Counted from the first letter of the stretch, positions 29,512-39,777 are shown. The stretch: 64,000 nucleotides of DNA from Pseudomonas atagonensis (GCF_011369485.1 NZ_VXCA01000003.1:186001-250000); one strand, 5' to 3'. Notes: a model not told the origin generated them from the sequence alone. A program made the numbers and translations.

Positions 29512-30857
29512 TGCAGCGCCTCGGCGAGTTTGCCGTGCAGGCCGCCGAAGCCGCCGTTGCTCATGATCACCACGTGGGTGCCGGGCTGGGCCTGGCTCTT
29601 CACGCGTTCGATGATGCCTTCCAGGGAGTCGCTGACAATCGACGGCACGCTGCACAACGCGGCGGTGCCGGCCAGATCCCAGCCGAGGTTGGCCGGGGCG
29701 TACCAGACCACCTGATCGGCATCGTTGACACTTTCCGGCAAACCGTCGCGGTGCGCGCCGAGCTTCATCGAGTTGGAGCGCGGTTCGATGATCGCGATCA
29801 GCGGCGCGTCGCCAATACGTTTGCGCAGGCCATCCAGCGTGGTGGCAATGGCCGTCGGGTGATGGGCGAAGTCGTCGTAGATGGTGATGCCGCGCACTTC
29901 GGCGACTTTCTCCATCCGCCGTTTGACGTTCTTGAATGCACTCAGCCCGGCAATGCCCATCGACGGCACAACGCCGACGTGACGCGCCGCCGCCAGCGCG
30001 GCCAAGGCGTTGGCGACGTTGTGCTGACCGGTCAGCTCCCATTCGACGGTGCCCTGGGACACGCCTTCAAACATCACTTCGAAAGCGGAACCGTCGTCTT
30101 TCAGCAGTTTGACCTGCCACTGTCCACCGACACCGGTGGTTTGCACCGGGGTCCAGCAGCCCATTTCGATCACGCGCTGCAGGGCAGGTTCGGTGGTCGG
30201 GTGGATGACCAGGCCTTCACTTGGAATGGTGCGCACCAAGTGATGGAACTGCCGCTCGATCGCCGGCAGATCCGGGAAGATGTCGGCATGATCGAACTCG
30301 AGGTTATTCAGAATCGCAGTGCGCGGACGGTAGTGAACGAATTTCGAGCGCTTGTCGAAGAACGCGCTGTCGTACTCGTCGGCCTCGATCACGAAGAACG
30401 GCGTGCCGCCCAGCCGTGCAGACACCGAGAAATTCTGCGGTACGCCACCGATAAGGAACCCCGGACTCATGCCGGCATGTTCAAGCACCCAGGCGAGCAT
30501 GCTGCTGGTGGTGGTTTTGCCGTGCGTACCGGCCACCGCCAGTACCCAGCGACCCTGCAGCACGTGATCGGCCAGCCATTGCGGGCCGGAGACGTACGGC
30601 AGGCCTTTGTTCAGCACATATTCCACGGCCGGGTTGCCACGGGACATGGCGTTGCCGATCACCACCAGATCCGGCGCCGGCTCCAGTTGAGCCGGGTCGT
30701 AACCTTGGGTCAGCTGAATGCCCTGGGCTTCAAGCTGCGTGCTCATCGGCGGATAGACGTTGGCGTCGGAGCCGGTCACGTGATGGCCCAGCTCTTTGGC
30801 CAGAACCGCCATCGAGCCCATGAAAGTCCCGCAGATACCCAGAATATGAATGTGCAT
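29508..30857 (-). CDS. mpl: UDP-N-acetylmuramate:L-alanyl-gamma-D-glutamyl-meso-DAP ligase
   Basis: Murein-recycling ligase of 449 residues that attaches salvaged tripeptide to UDP-MurNAc. [20 protein letters not shown] is the Mur N-terminal nucleotide-binding start, [20 protein letters not shown] the ATP P-loop, [20 protein letters not shown] the central Mur signature, and [12 protein letters not shown] the conserved His segment. Start at 30857 is chosen by similarity; the frame is open to 30911. Confidence 0.96.
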   Translation of the reverse strand: MHIHILGICGTFMGSMAVLAKELGHHVTGSDANVYPPMSTQLEAQGIQLTQGYDPAQLEPAPDLVVIGNAMSRGNPAVEYVLNKGLPYVSGPQWLADHVLQGRWVLAVAGTHGKTTTSSMLAWVLEHAGMSPGFLIGGVPQNFSVSARLGGTPFFVIEADEYDSAFFDKRSKFVHYRPRTAILNNLEFDHADIFPDLPAIERQFHHLVRTIPSEGLVIHPTTEPALQRVIEMGCWTPVQTTGVGGQWQVKLLKDDGSAFEVMFEGVSQGTVEWELTGQHNVANALAALAAARHVGVVPSMGIAGLSAFKNVKRRMEKVAEVRGITIYDDFAHHPTAIATTLDGLRKRIGDAPLIAIIEPRSNSMKLGAHRDGLPESVNDADQVVWYAPANLGWDLAGTAALCSVPSIVSDSLEGIIERVKSQAQPGTHVVIMSNGGFGGLHGKLAEALQ

Positions 30858-30971
30858 AGTCGACCTCGTAAAACATGGCCGCAGGTTAGCGTAGGGAGGG
30901 GGAAATCGCACTCTTTAGGTGATGGGGCGGGGTTGGTTGGCCGTAACATCTCGACTCGACTGCAGACTGCC

Positions 30972-31122
30972 GCCCTCACCCCAGCCCTCTCCCAGAGGGA
31001 GAGGGAGCCGATCTCGGTCGCTTTCAAATCCTGAGTTCGGCTCTATAACCCAGGTCGGCGTAGATCAGTAGAGCGACTCGGTCAGTCCCCTCTCCCTCTG
31101 GGAGAGGGCTAGGGTGAGGGCC
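30972..31122. repeat. About 150-bp inverted-repeat element (CCCTCACCC...GGGTGAGGG)
   Basis: The outer arms CCCTCACCCCAGCCCTCTCC and its complement near 31105-31120 match almost perfectly. Each arm is itself a hairpin (CCCTCTCCC with GGGAGAGGG). Inner segments CGATCTCGGTCGCTTT and AGAGCGACTCGGTC are also partly complementary, so the whole can fold as one long cruciform. No coding capacity. It is a MITE-like non-coding repeat lying between the convergent ends of no genes: mpl starts and the regulator gene ends around it. Confidence 0.8.
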
Positions 31123-31124
31123 GT

Positions 31125-33038
31125 CTAACTGACTCGCCGCTCAATCCCATGCTTACGTAGCTTTCTATAAAGCGTATTACGGCTAACCCCAAGCTGTTCT
31201 GCCGTATGCGTCATATGCCACCGCGTTTTTTCAAGAGCTCCGAGCAAGGCCAACCGCTCGGCGTCTTCCAGTGGATGTTCAGATAAATCAGGCTTCAAGA
31301 TCGGTACCCGCAGCTGCCGAATCATCGCCGGCAAATCCTCCAGACCGATCCGCCCGTCATCACACAACGCCGCCAGCGTACGCAGGACGTTGCGCAACTG
31401 CCGCACATTGCCCGGCCAGTTGAACCCAAGCAAGGCCTGACGTGCCGGTTCCTCGATCAGGATCGTCTCCCCACCCGCCTCTTCGGCCAGCAGGAAATCC
31501 AGCAGCTCGGATTTATCCTCGCGATCACGCAATGGCGGCAGCGCTACTTCCAGCCCGTTGAGCCGGTAATACAGATCCTCACGGAAACTGCCGTCCTCCA
31601 CCCGTTCCAGCAAATTTCGGTGAGTGGCGCTAATGATCCGCACATTGACCGCTTCCGGCTCGCCGCCAATCGGCACCACTTGCCGATCCTCCAGTACCCG
31701 CAACAAGCGCGTCTGCAAGGCCAGCGGCATGTCGCCGATTTCGTCGAGGAACAGTGTGCCACCATCGGCCTGTTGCAGCTTGCCGCGCATGCCGTCCTTG
31801 CGCGCGCCGGTGAAGCTGCCGCCGCGGTAACCGAACAGCTCGCTCTCGATCAGGCTTTCCGGAATCGCCGCGCAGTTTAGGGCGACGAAGGCTTTACTGG
31901 AGCGCTGACTGGCCTGATGCACAGCCTTGGCGAAGGCCTCTTTGCCCGAGCCGGTTTCCCCGTTGATCAGCAGCGGCACGTCGCGCTCGAACACCCGCAG
32001 GGCCTTGCGGAAGTCAGCTTGCAACGACACGTCGCCCAGGCAAATGCCCGACAGCGCTGCAGATTCGGTCTTGATCGACGCGGGAACGATTGGGCTTGGT
32101 TTGCGCGACTCGCCACGCAGCACTGCAAACAGATATCGACCATCCCGCGTGCGCAGTGGCCAACTGGCGCTGGCATTGGCGCTGGCGCGACCGAGCAATT
32201 CGTCCAGCGAGCAATCGAAAAAGGCTTCCACAGGTTTTCCCAACAGCCCGCCGCGTATGTGCCCGAGCAGGTTCAGCGCACTCTGGTTGACTGCACTGAT
32301 GCGCCCTTCGCCGTCAAACGCCAACAGCCCTTCACTGAACAATCCGACCGATTCGGCCTGCAGATGGAAGCGCAGCAACCATTGGTTATCGAAACAGCGC
32401 AGGAAATAACAGCTCTCGATCATCTTCGCCGACAGATTGACCAGCGCCATGGTGTGGAACTGGCTCTGCCGCGAGACATCCGGCCGCGCCGAGGAAACGT
32501 CGAGCACCGCGAGCAGTTCGCCGTGCGGGTCGAACACCGGGCTCGCCGAGCAGGTCAGGCCGGTGTGGCGACCACGGAAATGTTCGTCCTGATGAATGGT
32601 CAGAGCCTGACGCTCCACCAGACAGGTGCCGATGCCATTGGTGCCTTCACAGGCTTCGCTCCAGTCGGAGCCCAGCCACAAGCCGGCGCGTTCGAAAATC
32701 TTGCGTTCGGAAGGGGCAGTGACGCAGTTGAGGATCACCCCGCGTGCGTCGGTCAGCAGCACCGCGTGGCCGGCGCCGGAGAGTTGTTGATGCAGGCTGC
32801 TCATCTCATTGCCGGCGATCTGCAACACCTGTTGCAGCCGCTCGCGGCTTTCGAGAACGCGTCCGTGCTCGAGCACAGTCGGCGCCATGGTCAGGGCCGG
32901 GTCGAGGTGATAGTCCTCAAGACAACGCAGCCACGAGCGGGCAATCGAAGGATCGGCACCTGGGCCATGCAGGTGCGACTTTCCTTGGGTGACCGTGAGA
33001 ACCTGTTGGGCATGGCGACTCAAATGATTGTCGTGCAT
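31125..33038 (-). CDS. Sigma54-dependent activator of the ethanolamine/aldehyde genes (AcoR type)
   Basis: A 637-residue bacterial enhancer-binding protein. The N-terminal GAF-like sensor reads SDWSEACEGTNGIGTCLVER, followed by a PAS region. The AAA+ domain has GETGSGKEAFAKAVHQASQR (Walker A), a GAFTGA loop as GSFTGA in YRGGSFTGARK, and GGTLFLDEIGDMPLALQTRL (Walker B). The C-terminal Fis-type HTH contains AEQLGVSRNTLYRKLRKHGI. It is divergent from the aldehyde dehydrogenase gene, which has a sigma54 promoter and a pair of palindromes between. The same layout is known in P. aeruginosa, where the regulator governs ethanolamine use (from memory). Confidence 0.9.
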   Translation of the reverse strand: MHDNHLSRHAQQVLTVTQGKSHLHGPGADPSIARSWLRCLEDYHLDPALTMAPTVLEHGRVLESRERLQQVLQIAGNEMSSLHQQLSGAGHAVLLTDARGVILNCVTAPSERKIFERAGLWLGSDWSEACEGTNGIGTCLVERQALTIHQDEHFRGRHTGLTCSASPVFDPHGELLAVLDVSSARPDVSRQSQFHTMALVNLSAKMIESCYFLRCFDNQWLLRFHLQAESVGLFSEGLLAFDGEGRISAVNQSALNLLGHIRGGLLGKPVEAFFDCSLDELLGRASANASASWPLRTRDGRYLFAVLRGESRKPSPIVPASIKTESAALSGICLGDVSLQADFRKALRVFERDVPLLINGETGSGKEAFAKAVHQASQRSSKAFVALNCAAIPESLIESELFGYRGGSFTGARKDGMRGKLQQADGGTLFLDEIGDMPLALQTRLLRVLEDRQVVPIGGEPEAVNVRIISATHRNLLERVEDGSFREDLYYRLNGLEVALPPLRDREDKSELLDFLLAEEAGGETILIEEPARQALLGFNWPGNVRQLRNVLRTLAALCDDGRIGLEDLPAMIRQLRVPILKPDLSEHPLEDAERLALLGALEKTRWHMTHTAEQLGVSRNTLYRKLRKHGIERRVS

Positions 33039-33144
33039 TTCTTATTGTTCTCCCCGAGGCTCATCGGCCCATGCGTGAAGTGTTGCCCAGCATCCTCCAG
33101 CCACTGGCGCATTGCAATGCTGGCAAGACCGCTCGGTCACGGGC

Positions 33145-33195
33145 TGTGCCAGAAACGGTACAAACTGTCACCCAGGCTGTACCGAAACCCTCACA
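33145..33195 (+). promoter_or_regulatory. Two putative activator (enhancer) sites upstream of the aldehyde dehydrogenase
   Basis: Two 18-bp imperfect palindromes: TGTGCCAGAAACGGTACA (33145-33162) and TGTACCGAAACCCTCACA (33178-33195). Their starts are 33 bp apart, three helical turns. They lie about 100 and 70 bp upstream of the sigma54 promoter, the usual range for enhancer-binding protein sites. Assignment to the divergent regulator is inference. Confidence 0.55.
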
Positions 33196-33258
33196 CAGCC
33201 CATCCACTCGTCCAACAAAAACCACGCAAGGCCTTGATTTGCCTGACCTGCGCGGCAG

Positions 33259-33274
33259 TGGCCCGACCTTTGCT
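33259..33274 (+). promoter_or_regulatory. Sigma54 (-24/-12) promoter of the aldehyde dehydrogenase gene
   Basis: TGGCCCGACCTTTGCT: GG and GC dinucleotides separated by exactly 10 bases, one mismatch from the TGGCACG-N4-TTGC consensus. It lies 66 bp before the start codon and faces the dehydrogenase, next to a sigma54 activator gene. Confidence 0.8.
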
Positions 33275-33339
33275 CTACGCTTATAGCAAGCGCACTTGCG
33301 CGTCTCTCTAATAAGTACAAAGCCAAGGAGAACAACATC

Positions 33340-34860
33340 ATGCGTTACGCTCACCCCGGTACTGAAGGCGCCAAAGTCTCGTTCAAGAGCAAGTACGGTA
33401 ACTACATCGGCGGCGAGTTCGTCGCGCCTGTCAAAGGTCAGTACTTCACCAATACCTCGCCAGTGAATGGCCAACCGATTGCCGAATTTCCGCGTTCCAC
33501 TGCCGAAGACATCGACAAGGCATTGGACGCCGCCCACGCCGCCGCCGACGCGTGGGGCGCCACTTCAGTGCAGGCGCGCTCGCTGATCCTGCTGAAAATC
33601 GCCGATCGCATCGAAGAAAACCTCGAACTGCTGGCCATCACCGAAACCTGGGACAACGGCAAAGCCATCCGCGAAACCCTCAACGCCGACATCCCGCTGG
33701 CTGCCGACCATTTCCGCTACTTCGCCGGTTGCCTGCGTGCCCAGGAAGGTAGCGCCGCCGAAATCGACGGCAACACCGTGGCCTACCACATCCATGAACC
33801 TCTGGGCGTGGTCGGCCAGATCATCCCGTGGAACTTCCCGCTGCTGATGGCCGCGTGGAAACTCGCTCCGGCCCTGGCTGCCGGCAACTGCGTGGTGCTC
33901 AAGCCTGCCGAGCAAACCCCGCTGGGCATCTGCGTGCTGATGGAACTGATTGGTGATCTGCTGCCGCCGGGCGTACTCAACGTGGTGCAAGGTTTCGGCA
34001 AAGAAGCCGGCGAAGCACTGGCCACCAGCAAACGCATCGCCAAGATTGCCTTCACCGGTTCGACCCCGGTTGGCTCGCACATCATGAAATGCGCTGCCGA
34101 AAACATCATTCCGTCGACCGTGGAGCTGGGCGGCAAGTCGCCGAACATTTTCTTCGAAGACATCATGCAGGCCGAGCCGAGCTTCATTGAGAAAGCCGCT
34201 GAAGGCCTGGTGCTGGCGTTCTTCAACCAGGGCGAAGTCTGCACCTGCCCTTCCCGTGCACTGGTGCAGGAATCGATCTACGACGAGTTCATGCAAGCAG
34301 TGATGAAAAAAGTCAGCCAGATCAAACGTGGCGACCCGCTCGACACCGACACCATGGTCGGCGCCCAAGCGTCCGAGCAACAATTCGACAAGATCCTTTC
34401 GTACCTGGAAATCGCCAAGGGCGAAGGCGCCGAGCTGCTGACCGGTGGCAAGGTGGAAAAACTCGAGGGCAATCTGGCCTCCGGTTATTACATCCAGCCG
34501 ACCCTGCTCAAGGGCACCAACAAAATGCGCGTGTTCCAGGAAGAAATCTTCGGCCCGGTGGTGAGCATCACTACCTTCAAGGACGAAGCCGAAGCCCTGG
34601 CCATCGCCAACGACACCGAGTTCGGCCTCGGTGCCGGTCTGTGGACCCGCGACATCAACCGCGCCTATCGCATGGGCCGGGCCATCAAGGCCGGTCGCGT
34701 GTGGACCAACTGCTACCACCTGTATCCGGCGCATGCTGCGTTCGGCGGGTACAAGAAGTCCGGCGTCGGCCGTGAAACCCACAAGATGATGCTCGATCAC
34801 TATCAGCAGACCAAAAACCTGCTGGTCAGTTACGACATCAATCCGTTGGGCTTCTTCTAA
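33340..34860 (+). CDS. exaC: NAD-dependent aldehyde dehydrogenase (acetaldehyde; ExaC/AldB type)
   Basis: A 506-residue dehydrogenase beginning [41 protein letters not shown] and [15 protein letters not shown] (general-base Glu) precede [18 protein letters not shown] with the catalytic Cys. The family converts acetaldehyde to acetate. Acetaldehyde is the product of EutBC, encoded downstream, so its role in ethanolamine breakdown follows from context. An AAGGAG site precedes the ATG and a sigma54 promoter lies upstream. Confidence 0.93.
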   Translation: MRYAHPGTEGAKVSFKSKYGNYIGGEFVAPVKGQYFTNTSPVNGQPIAEFPRSTAEDIDKALDAAHAAADAWGATSVQARSLILLKIADRIEENLELLAITETWDNGKAIRETLNADIPLAADHFRYFAGCLRAQEGSAAEIDGNTVAYHIHEPLGVVGQIIPWNFPLLMAAWKLAPALAAGNCVVLKPAEQTPLGICVLMELIGDLLPPGVLNVVQGFGKEAGEALATSKRIAKIAFTGSTPVGSHIMKCAAENIIPSTVELGGKSPNIFFEDIMQAEPSFIEKAAEGLVLAFFNQGEVCTCPSRALVQESIYDEFMQAVMKKVSQIKRGDPLDTDTMVGAQASEQQFDKILSYLEIAKGEGAELLTGGKVEKLEGNLASGYYIQPTLLKGTNKMRVFQEEIFGPVVSITTFKDEAEALAIANDTEFGLGAGLWTRDINRAYRMGRAIKAGRVWTNCYHLYPAHAAFGGYKKSGVGRETHKMMLDHYQQTKNLLVSYDINPLGFF

Positions 34861-34867
34861 CAACCTG

Positions 34868-34893
34868 GGCAACACAGATGACTCTGTGTTGCC
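34868..34893 (+). terminator. Hairpin after the aldehyde dehydrogenase gene
   Basis: GGCAACACAGA pairs perfectly with TCTGTGTTGCC over 11 bp around a TGAC loop, 7 bases after the stop codon. No strong U tract follows, so it may act as an end-stabilising hairpin or partial terminator. Confidence 0.6.
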
Positions 34894-34903
34894 GGTTCAA
34901 TCG

Positions 34904-35000
34904 CCTTCGCGAGCAAGCCCGCTCCCACAGGGGATTTGCGTCGCCCCTCACTGTTCGATTTGGCACAAGGCCAATGTGGGAGCGGGCTTGCTCGCGAAGG
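34904..35000. repeat. Paired REP sequence (REPIN) between aldehyde dehydrogenase and permease genes
   Basis: Perfect 26-bp inverted arms, CCTTCGCGAGCAAGCCCGCT to the left and its complement at the right, separated by about 45 bp. It lies between the hairpin at 34868 and the next sigma54 promoter, so it does not disturb either gene. Confidence 0.9.
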
Positions 35001-35037
35001 AGCCCTGTCTGACACACCACCCATGGCCTGGCCGCTC

Positions 35038-35053
35038 TGGCACGGGCCTTGCG
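35038..35053 (+). promoter_or_regulatory. Sigma54 (-24/-12) promoter of the ethanolamine permease operon
   Basis: TGGCACGGGCCTTGCG matches the consensus TGGCACG-N4-TTGC completely, with GG and GC 10 bases apart. It lies 115 bp before the permease start. No second copy of the TGTRCC palindromes is seen near it. Confidence 0.85.
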
Positions 35054-35167
35054 TACCTGTCATTCAGGATTTGCGTGAACACTGCCGCTGCGTGAACAGC
35101 ATCCACCCACTCAACCGCCACACCTGAAAGTCCAACAGATCAAACAATAAAAAGACAGAGAGGACTT

Positions 35168-36538
35168 ATGACTTCCACCACACAGCTCAAACCCACACTC
35201 GGCACCCTGCATCTCTGGGGCATTGCCGTCGGCCTGGTGATTTCCGGCGAATACTTCGGCTGGAGTTACGGCTGGGGCACAGCAGGCACCCTGGGTTTTC
35301 TGGTCACGGCCCTGATGGTCGCCACGATGTACACCTGCTTCATCTTCAGCTTCACCGAATTGACCACCGCCATCCCCCACGCCGGAGGGCCGTTTGCCTA
35401 CAGCCGTCGAGCCTTCGGCGAAAAGGGTGGATTGATCGCCGGGATCGCCACGCTGATCGAATTCGTCTTCGCCCCACCGGCCATCGCCATGGCCATTGGT
35501 GCCTACCTCAACGTGCAATATCCGGAGCTGGATCCGAAAATCGCCGCCGTCGGCGCCTATTTTGTGTTCATGACCCTGAACATCCTCGGCGTCAGCATCG
35601 CCGCGACCTTCGAGCTGGTGGTCACCGTGCTGGCCGTGGCTGAATTGCTGGTGTTCATGGGCGTGGTTGCGCCGGGCTTCAGTTTCAGCAACTTCGTACT
35701 GAATGGCTGGTCGGGCGCCAATGAGTTCACGATGGGCTCGATTCCCGGTATTTTCGCCGCCATTCCCTTCGCGATCTGGTTCTTCCTCGCCATTGAAGGC
35801 GCAGCCATGGCGGCCGAGGAAGCCAAGGATCCGAAATGCACGATTCCCAAGGCTTACGTCAGCGGCATCCTGACCCTGGTGTTCCTGGCCATCGGCGTAA
35901 TGGTAATGGCCGGCGGTGTCGGCGACTGGCGCCAACTGTCGAATATCAACGACCCGTTGCCACAAGCCATGAAAGCGGTAGTCGGCAACAATTCGACGTG
36001 GATGCACATGCTGGTGTGGATCGGCCTGTTCGGTCTGGTGGCAAGTTTCCACGGGATCATTCTCGGCTACTCGCGGCAGTTCTTCGCCCTGGCACGGGCC
36101 GGTTATCTGCCGAAAGGCCTGGCCAAACTCTCGCGCTTTCAGACGCCACATCGGGCGATTCTGGCCGGTGGCGTGATCGGCATCGCGGCGATCTACAGCG
36201 ACGGCCTGGTCAATCTGCAAGGTATGAGCCTGACCGCGGCGATGATCACCATGTCGGTGTTCGGCGCCATCGTGATGTACATCATCAGCATGCTCAGCCT
36301 GTTCAAACTGCGCAAAACCGAGCCGAACCTGGAACGCACCTTCCGCGCGCCGGGCTATCCGGTGGTGCCGGGGATCGCGCTGTTTCTGGCGTTGGTGTGC
36401 CTGGTGGCGATGGCGTGGTTCAACACGCTGATCGGTTGTGTGTTCCTCGGGTTCATGGCGGCCGGGTATCTGTACTTCCAGCTGACCGCCAAGCAACGCT
36501 CGGAAGCACCGGCAGACGCTATGCTCGAAGGTATCTAG
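35168..36538 (+). CDS. eat: Ethanolamine permease (APC superfamily)
   Basis: A 456-residue amino acid/polyamine-type transporter with about 12 membrane segments. It begins MTSTTQLKPTLGTLHLWGIA, then VISGEYFGWSYGWGTAGTLG, the Eat-type variant of the first-helix GxG loop. FSFTELTTAIPHAGGPFAYS and FLAIEGAAMAAEEAKDPKCT are conserved landmarks. It precedes eutB and eutC and follows a perfect sigma54 promoter. It takes up ethanolamine. Confidence 0.95.
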   Translation: MTSTTQLKPTLGTLHLWGIAVGLVISGEYFGWSYGWGTAGTLGFLVTALMVATMYTCFIFSFTELTTAIPHAGGPFAYSRRAFGEKGGLIAGIATLIEFVFAPPAIAMAIGAYLNVQYPELDPKIAAVGAYFVFMTLNILGVSIAATFELVVTVLAVAELLVFMGVVAPGFSFSNFVLNGWSGANEFTMGSIPGIFAAIPFAIWFFLAIEGAAMAAEEAKDPKCTIPKAYVSGILTLVFLAIGVMVMAGGVGDWRQLSNINDPLPQAMKAVVGNNSTWMHMLVWIGLFGLVASFHGIILGYSRQFFALARAGYLPKGLAKLSRFQTPHRAILAGGVIGIAAIYSDGLVNLQGMSLTAAMITMSVFGAIVMYIISMLSLFKLRKTEPNLERTFRAPGYPVVPGIALFLALVCLVAMAWFNTLIGCVFLGFMAAGYLYFQLTAKQRSEAPADAMLEGI

Positions 36539-36598
36539 TTGCACCGGTACCGGGCCTCGCGCCCGGTGCCCGCTATATAGAAGTGCAGGAAGATCCAA

Positions 36599-36688
36599 TG
36601 TGGGGGCGGGCTTGCTCGCGAATGGGGTGTGTCATTCAACAATGATGTCGACCGACAAGACGCCTTCGCGAGCAAGCCCGCTCCCACA
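36599..36688. repeat. Paired REP sequence (REPIN) between eat and eutB
   Basis: Arms TGTGGGGGCGGGCTTGCTCG and complementary CGAGCAAGCCCGCTCCCACA, about 42 bp apart, with one mismatch. It occupies most of the 190 bp between the two genes. Its right end is 40 bp before the eutB start. Confidence 0.85.
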
Positions 36689-36728
36689 GGGAACCGAGTT
36701 ATCCACAGAATCAGGAGGACACCGCCCC

Positions 36729-38123
36729 ATGGCCGCATTTGCCCATTCCGTCGGCGCCCAGACCTATCGTTTCGACAGCCTCAAGGACGTCATGGCCAAG
36801 GCCAGCCCGGCGCGTTCCGGGGACTTTCTGGCCGGCGTCGCCGCGCTCAATGACGGCGAGCGCGTGGCAGCGCAAATGGCCCTGGCCGACATCCCGCTCA
36901 CGCATTTTTTGCAGGAAGCGCTGATTCCCTATGAAAGTGATGAAGTCACCCGACTGATCATCGACACCCACGACAAACAGGCTTTCGCCGTGGTCAGCCA
37001 CCTCACCATCGGCGGTTTTCGTGACTGGCTGCTCAGCGACGCTGCCGATGAAACCAGCCTGCGCGCCCTCGCCCCCGGTCTGACACCGGAAATGGTCGCC
37101 GCAGTGTCGAAGATCATGCGCGTGCAGGATCTGGTGCTGGTGGCGCAGAAAATCCGTGTGGTCACCAAATTTCGCGGCACCCTCGGGCTGCGTGGACGGT
37201 TATCCACAAGGCTGCAACCCAACCACCCGACCGACGAACCGTCCGGCATTGCCGCGAGCATTCTCGACGGTCTGCTGTACGGCAACGGCGACGCCATGAT
37301 CGGCATCAACCCGGCCACCGACAGCATTGCCTCGATCTGCGCGATGCTGGAAATGCTCGACGCAATCATCCAGCGCTACGACATTCCGACCCAAGCTTGT
37401 GTGCTGACCCACGTCACCACCTCTATCGAAGCGATCAACCGTGGCGTGCCGCTGGATCTGGTGTTCCAGTCGATTGCCGGCACCGAAGCGGCCAACGCCA
37501 GTTTCGGCATCAACCTGAACGTGTTGCAGGAAGGCTACGACGCCGGCCTCAGCTTGAATCGCGGCACGCTCGGGCAGAACCTGATGTATTTCGAAACCGG
37601 TCAGGGCAGCGCCTTGTCAGCCAACGCCCACCACGGCGTCGATCAACAGACCTGTGAAACCCGGGCCTACGCCGTGGCGCGCCATTTCAAACCGTTTCTG
37701 GTGAACACCGTCGTAGGATTCATCGGCCCGGAATACCTGTACAACGGCAAGCAGATCATCCGCGCCGGCCTCGAAGACCACTTCTGCGGCAAGTTGCTCG
37801 GTGTGCCGATGGGCTGTGACATCTGCTACACCAACCACGCCGAAGCCGATCAGGACGACATGGACACTTTGCTGACCCTGCTCGGCGTCGCCGGGATCAA
37901 CTTCATCATGGGCATCCCCGGCTCCGACGACATCATGCTCAATTACCAGACCACTTCGTTCCACGACGCGCTCTACGCGCGCCAGACTCTGGGTCTGAAA
38001 CCGGCGCCGGAGTTCGAGCAATGGCTGGCAAACATGGGCATCTTCACCCAGGCGGACGGCAAGGTTCGCTTTGGCAACAACCTGCCGCCGGCCTTCCGCC
38101 AGGCACTGGCGCAACTGGGATGA
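36729..38123 (+). CDS. eutB: Ethanolamine ammonia-lyase large subunit
   Basis: Catalytic subunit, 464 residues, of the adenosylcobalamin-dependent enzyme that splits ethanolamine into acetaldehyde and ammonia. Start [78 protein letters not shown] and [20 protein letters not shown] are conserved. GGAGG lies upstream; the frame is open to 36600 through the REPIN, which is not coding. The stop overlaps the eutC start (ATGA). Confidence 0.97.
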   Translation: MAAFAHSVGAQTYRFDSLKDVMAKASPARSGDFLAGVAALNDGERVAAQMALADIPLTHFLQEALIPYESDEVTRLIIDTHDKQAFAVVSHLTIGGFRDWLLSDAADETSLRALAPGLTPEMVAAVSKIMRVQDLVLVAQKIRVVTKFRGTLGLRGRLSTRLQPNHPTDEPSGIAASILDGLLYGNGDAMIGINPATDSIASICAMLEMLDAIIQRYDIPTQACVLTHVTTSIEAINRGVPLDLVFQSIAGTEAANASFGINLNVLQEGYDAGLSLNRGTLGQNLMYFETGQGSALSANAHHGVDQQTCETRAYAVARHFKPFLVNTVVGFIGPEYLYNGKQIIRAGLEDHFCGKLLGVPMGCDICYTNHAEADQDDMDTLLTLLGVAGINFIMGIPGSDDIMLNYQTTSFHDALYARQTLGLKPAPEFEQWLANMGIFTQADGKVRFGNNLPPAFRQALAQLG

Positions 38124-38953
38124 GCCTTATGGAAAAACCGCCTGTCGACCCGCAAAACCCGTGGCTGGAGCTGCGTCGGCTGACCCCGGCGCGAATCGCC
38201 CTCGGCCGCACCGGCACCAGCCTGCCAACCCGCGCACAGCTGGATTTCCAGTTCGCCCATGCTCAGGCCAGAGATGCGGTGCATTTGCCATTCGATCATT
38301 CCGGGATCAGTGCGCAACTCAGCGAGCGCGGGCGCGAAAGCCTGCTTTTGCACAGCGCGGCGGTGGATCGCAACAGTTACCTGCAGCGCCCGGATCTGGG
38401 ACGCAAGCTGAGCGATGCCTCGGCGCAATGCCTGCGCGAATACGCGGCAGCGCACCCGGGCGGTGTCGATCTGGCGATTGTCGTGGCGGACGGGTTGTCC
38501 GCACTGGCCGTGCATCGGCATACGTTGCCGTTTCTGACCCGACTGGAAGAGCAGATGAGCGCCGATGGCTGGTCGATGGCGCCCGTGGTTCTGGTGGAAC
38601 AGGGTCGCGTCGCGGTCGGTGATGAAATTGGCGAACTGCTCGGTGCCAGAATGCTGGTGATGCTCATTGGAGAGCGCCCCGGCCTCAGTTCGCCGGACAG
38701 CCTGGGGTTATATTTCACCTACAATCCCAAGGTCGGGCTGACCGATGCCTATCGCAACTGCATTTCCAACGTGCGGCTTGAGGGTCTGAGTTACGGCATG
38801 GCGGCGCATCGCTTGCTGTACCTGATGCGCGAAGCCTGTCGGCGGCAGTTGTCGGGGGTCAGTCTGAAGGACGAAGCGCAGGTTCAGACGCTGGAGTCGG
38901 ACGCCGATGCGGACATGAAAGGAAACTTCCTACTGGGTCCGCCCACAACCTGA
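38120..38953 (+). CDS. eutC: Ethanolamine ammonia-lyase small subunit
   Basis: Partner of EutB, 277 residues, needed to form the active site that binds cobalamin. Landmarks are [58 protein letters not shown] and [20 protein letters not shown]. Start at 38120 overlaps the eutB stop by 4 bases. Its cobalamin need fits the btuB gene further along the window. Confidence 0.96.
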   Translation: MSLMEKPPVDPQNPWLELRRLTPARIALGRTGTSLPTRAQLDFQFAHAQARDAVHLPFDHSGISAQLSERGRESLLLHSAAVDRNSYLQRPDLGRKLSDASAQCLREYAAAHPGGVDLAIVVADGLSALAVHRHTLPFLTRLEEQMSADGWSMAPVVLVEQGRVAVGDEIGELLGARMLVMLIGERPGLSSPDSLGLYFTYNPKVGLTDAYRNCISNVRLEGLSYGMAAHRLLYLMREACRRQLSGVSLKDEAQVQTLESDADADMKGNFLLGPPTT

Positions 38954-39068
38954 ACCGTTTCCGCATTGCGTTTCTGCGCTGCTTTCAGGCAGGATCGACG
39001 CACGGCCGCCAGGGTTTCCCATCGCCGTCAGAGCAGTTGAAGACAGCCACTTGAAGACGAGACCTATC

Positions 39069-39530
39069 ATGCGGATTATTCAAGCGACCCTCGAACATCT
39101 GGATTTGTTGACCCCGTTGTTCGTCAAATATCGCGAGTTCTACGGTTCCCTGCCTTTCCCCGATTCCTCCCGCGCGTTCCTCGAAAAACGCCTGCGCCGC
39201 AAGGAGTCGGTGATCTATCTGGCCCTGGCCGATGATGATGACAAGAAACTCATGGGTTTCTGTCAGCTCTATCCGAGTTTCTCTTCGCTGTCGCTCAAAC
39301 GTGTGTGGATCCTCAACGACATCTATGTCGCCGAAGACGCCCGCCGCCAACTGGTGGCCGACAACCTGATCCGCACCGCGAAGAAAATGGCCAAGGAAAC
39401 CCAGGCCGTGCGCATGCGCGTCTCCACCAGCGCCAACAACGAAGTGGCGCAGAAAACCTACGAATCCATCGGATTCAGGGAAGACACCGAGTTCAAGAAC
39501 TACGTGCTGCCGATCAGCGAAGAGCTCTAG
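39069..39530 (+). CDS. GNAT-family N-acetyltransferase
   Basis: A 153-residue protein. It begins MRIIQATLEHLDLLTPLFVK. KLMGFCQLYPSFSSLSLKRV is the beta4 region, and ILNDIYVAEDARRQLVADNL is the acetyl-CoA-binding loop, in which the usual R-x-x-G-x-A reads RRQLVA. VRVSTSANNEVAQKTYESIGF-like sequence follows, ending in a typical GF motif. The substrate is unknown. Confidence 0.88.
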   Translation: MRIIQATLEHLDLLTPLFVKYREFYGSLPFPDSSRAFLEKRLRRKESVIYLALADDDDKKLMGFCQLYPSFSSLSLKRVWILNDIYVAEDARRQLVADNLIRTAKKMAKETQAVRMRVSTSANNEVAQKTYESIGFREDTEFKNYVLPISEEL

Positions 39531-39547
39531 AGACATCCGGTTTTATC

Positions 39548-39567
39548 GGGGCAAGGGGGCTTGCCCC
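39548..39567 (+). terminator. Hairpin after the GNAT gene
   Basis: GGGGCAAG pairs perfectly with CTTGCCCC around a GGGG loop, 18 bases after the stop codon. The run after it is CCTC, so it may be a repeat-derived hairpin and a weak terminator. No other structure is seen up to the next gene at 39778. Confidence 0.5.
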
Positions 39568-39777
39568 CTCACCAAAGCGCTGCGCCCTGCAATCCCCGCC
39601 TCCCTGACAATTGCTCACACCCCGACATCCCCCGCTACAAAACCAACACGCTTTTCATATTTCAGAACGTATAATCCCGAGCTTTCCGGCTTGTAAGAAA
39701 AACTACACCCCGCTGTAGGCTTACACGAAGTCATCCGCACAGGCCTGCCGAGTCGGGCCATCACCACAGGTGCCTCC

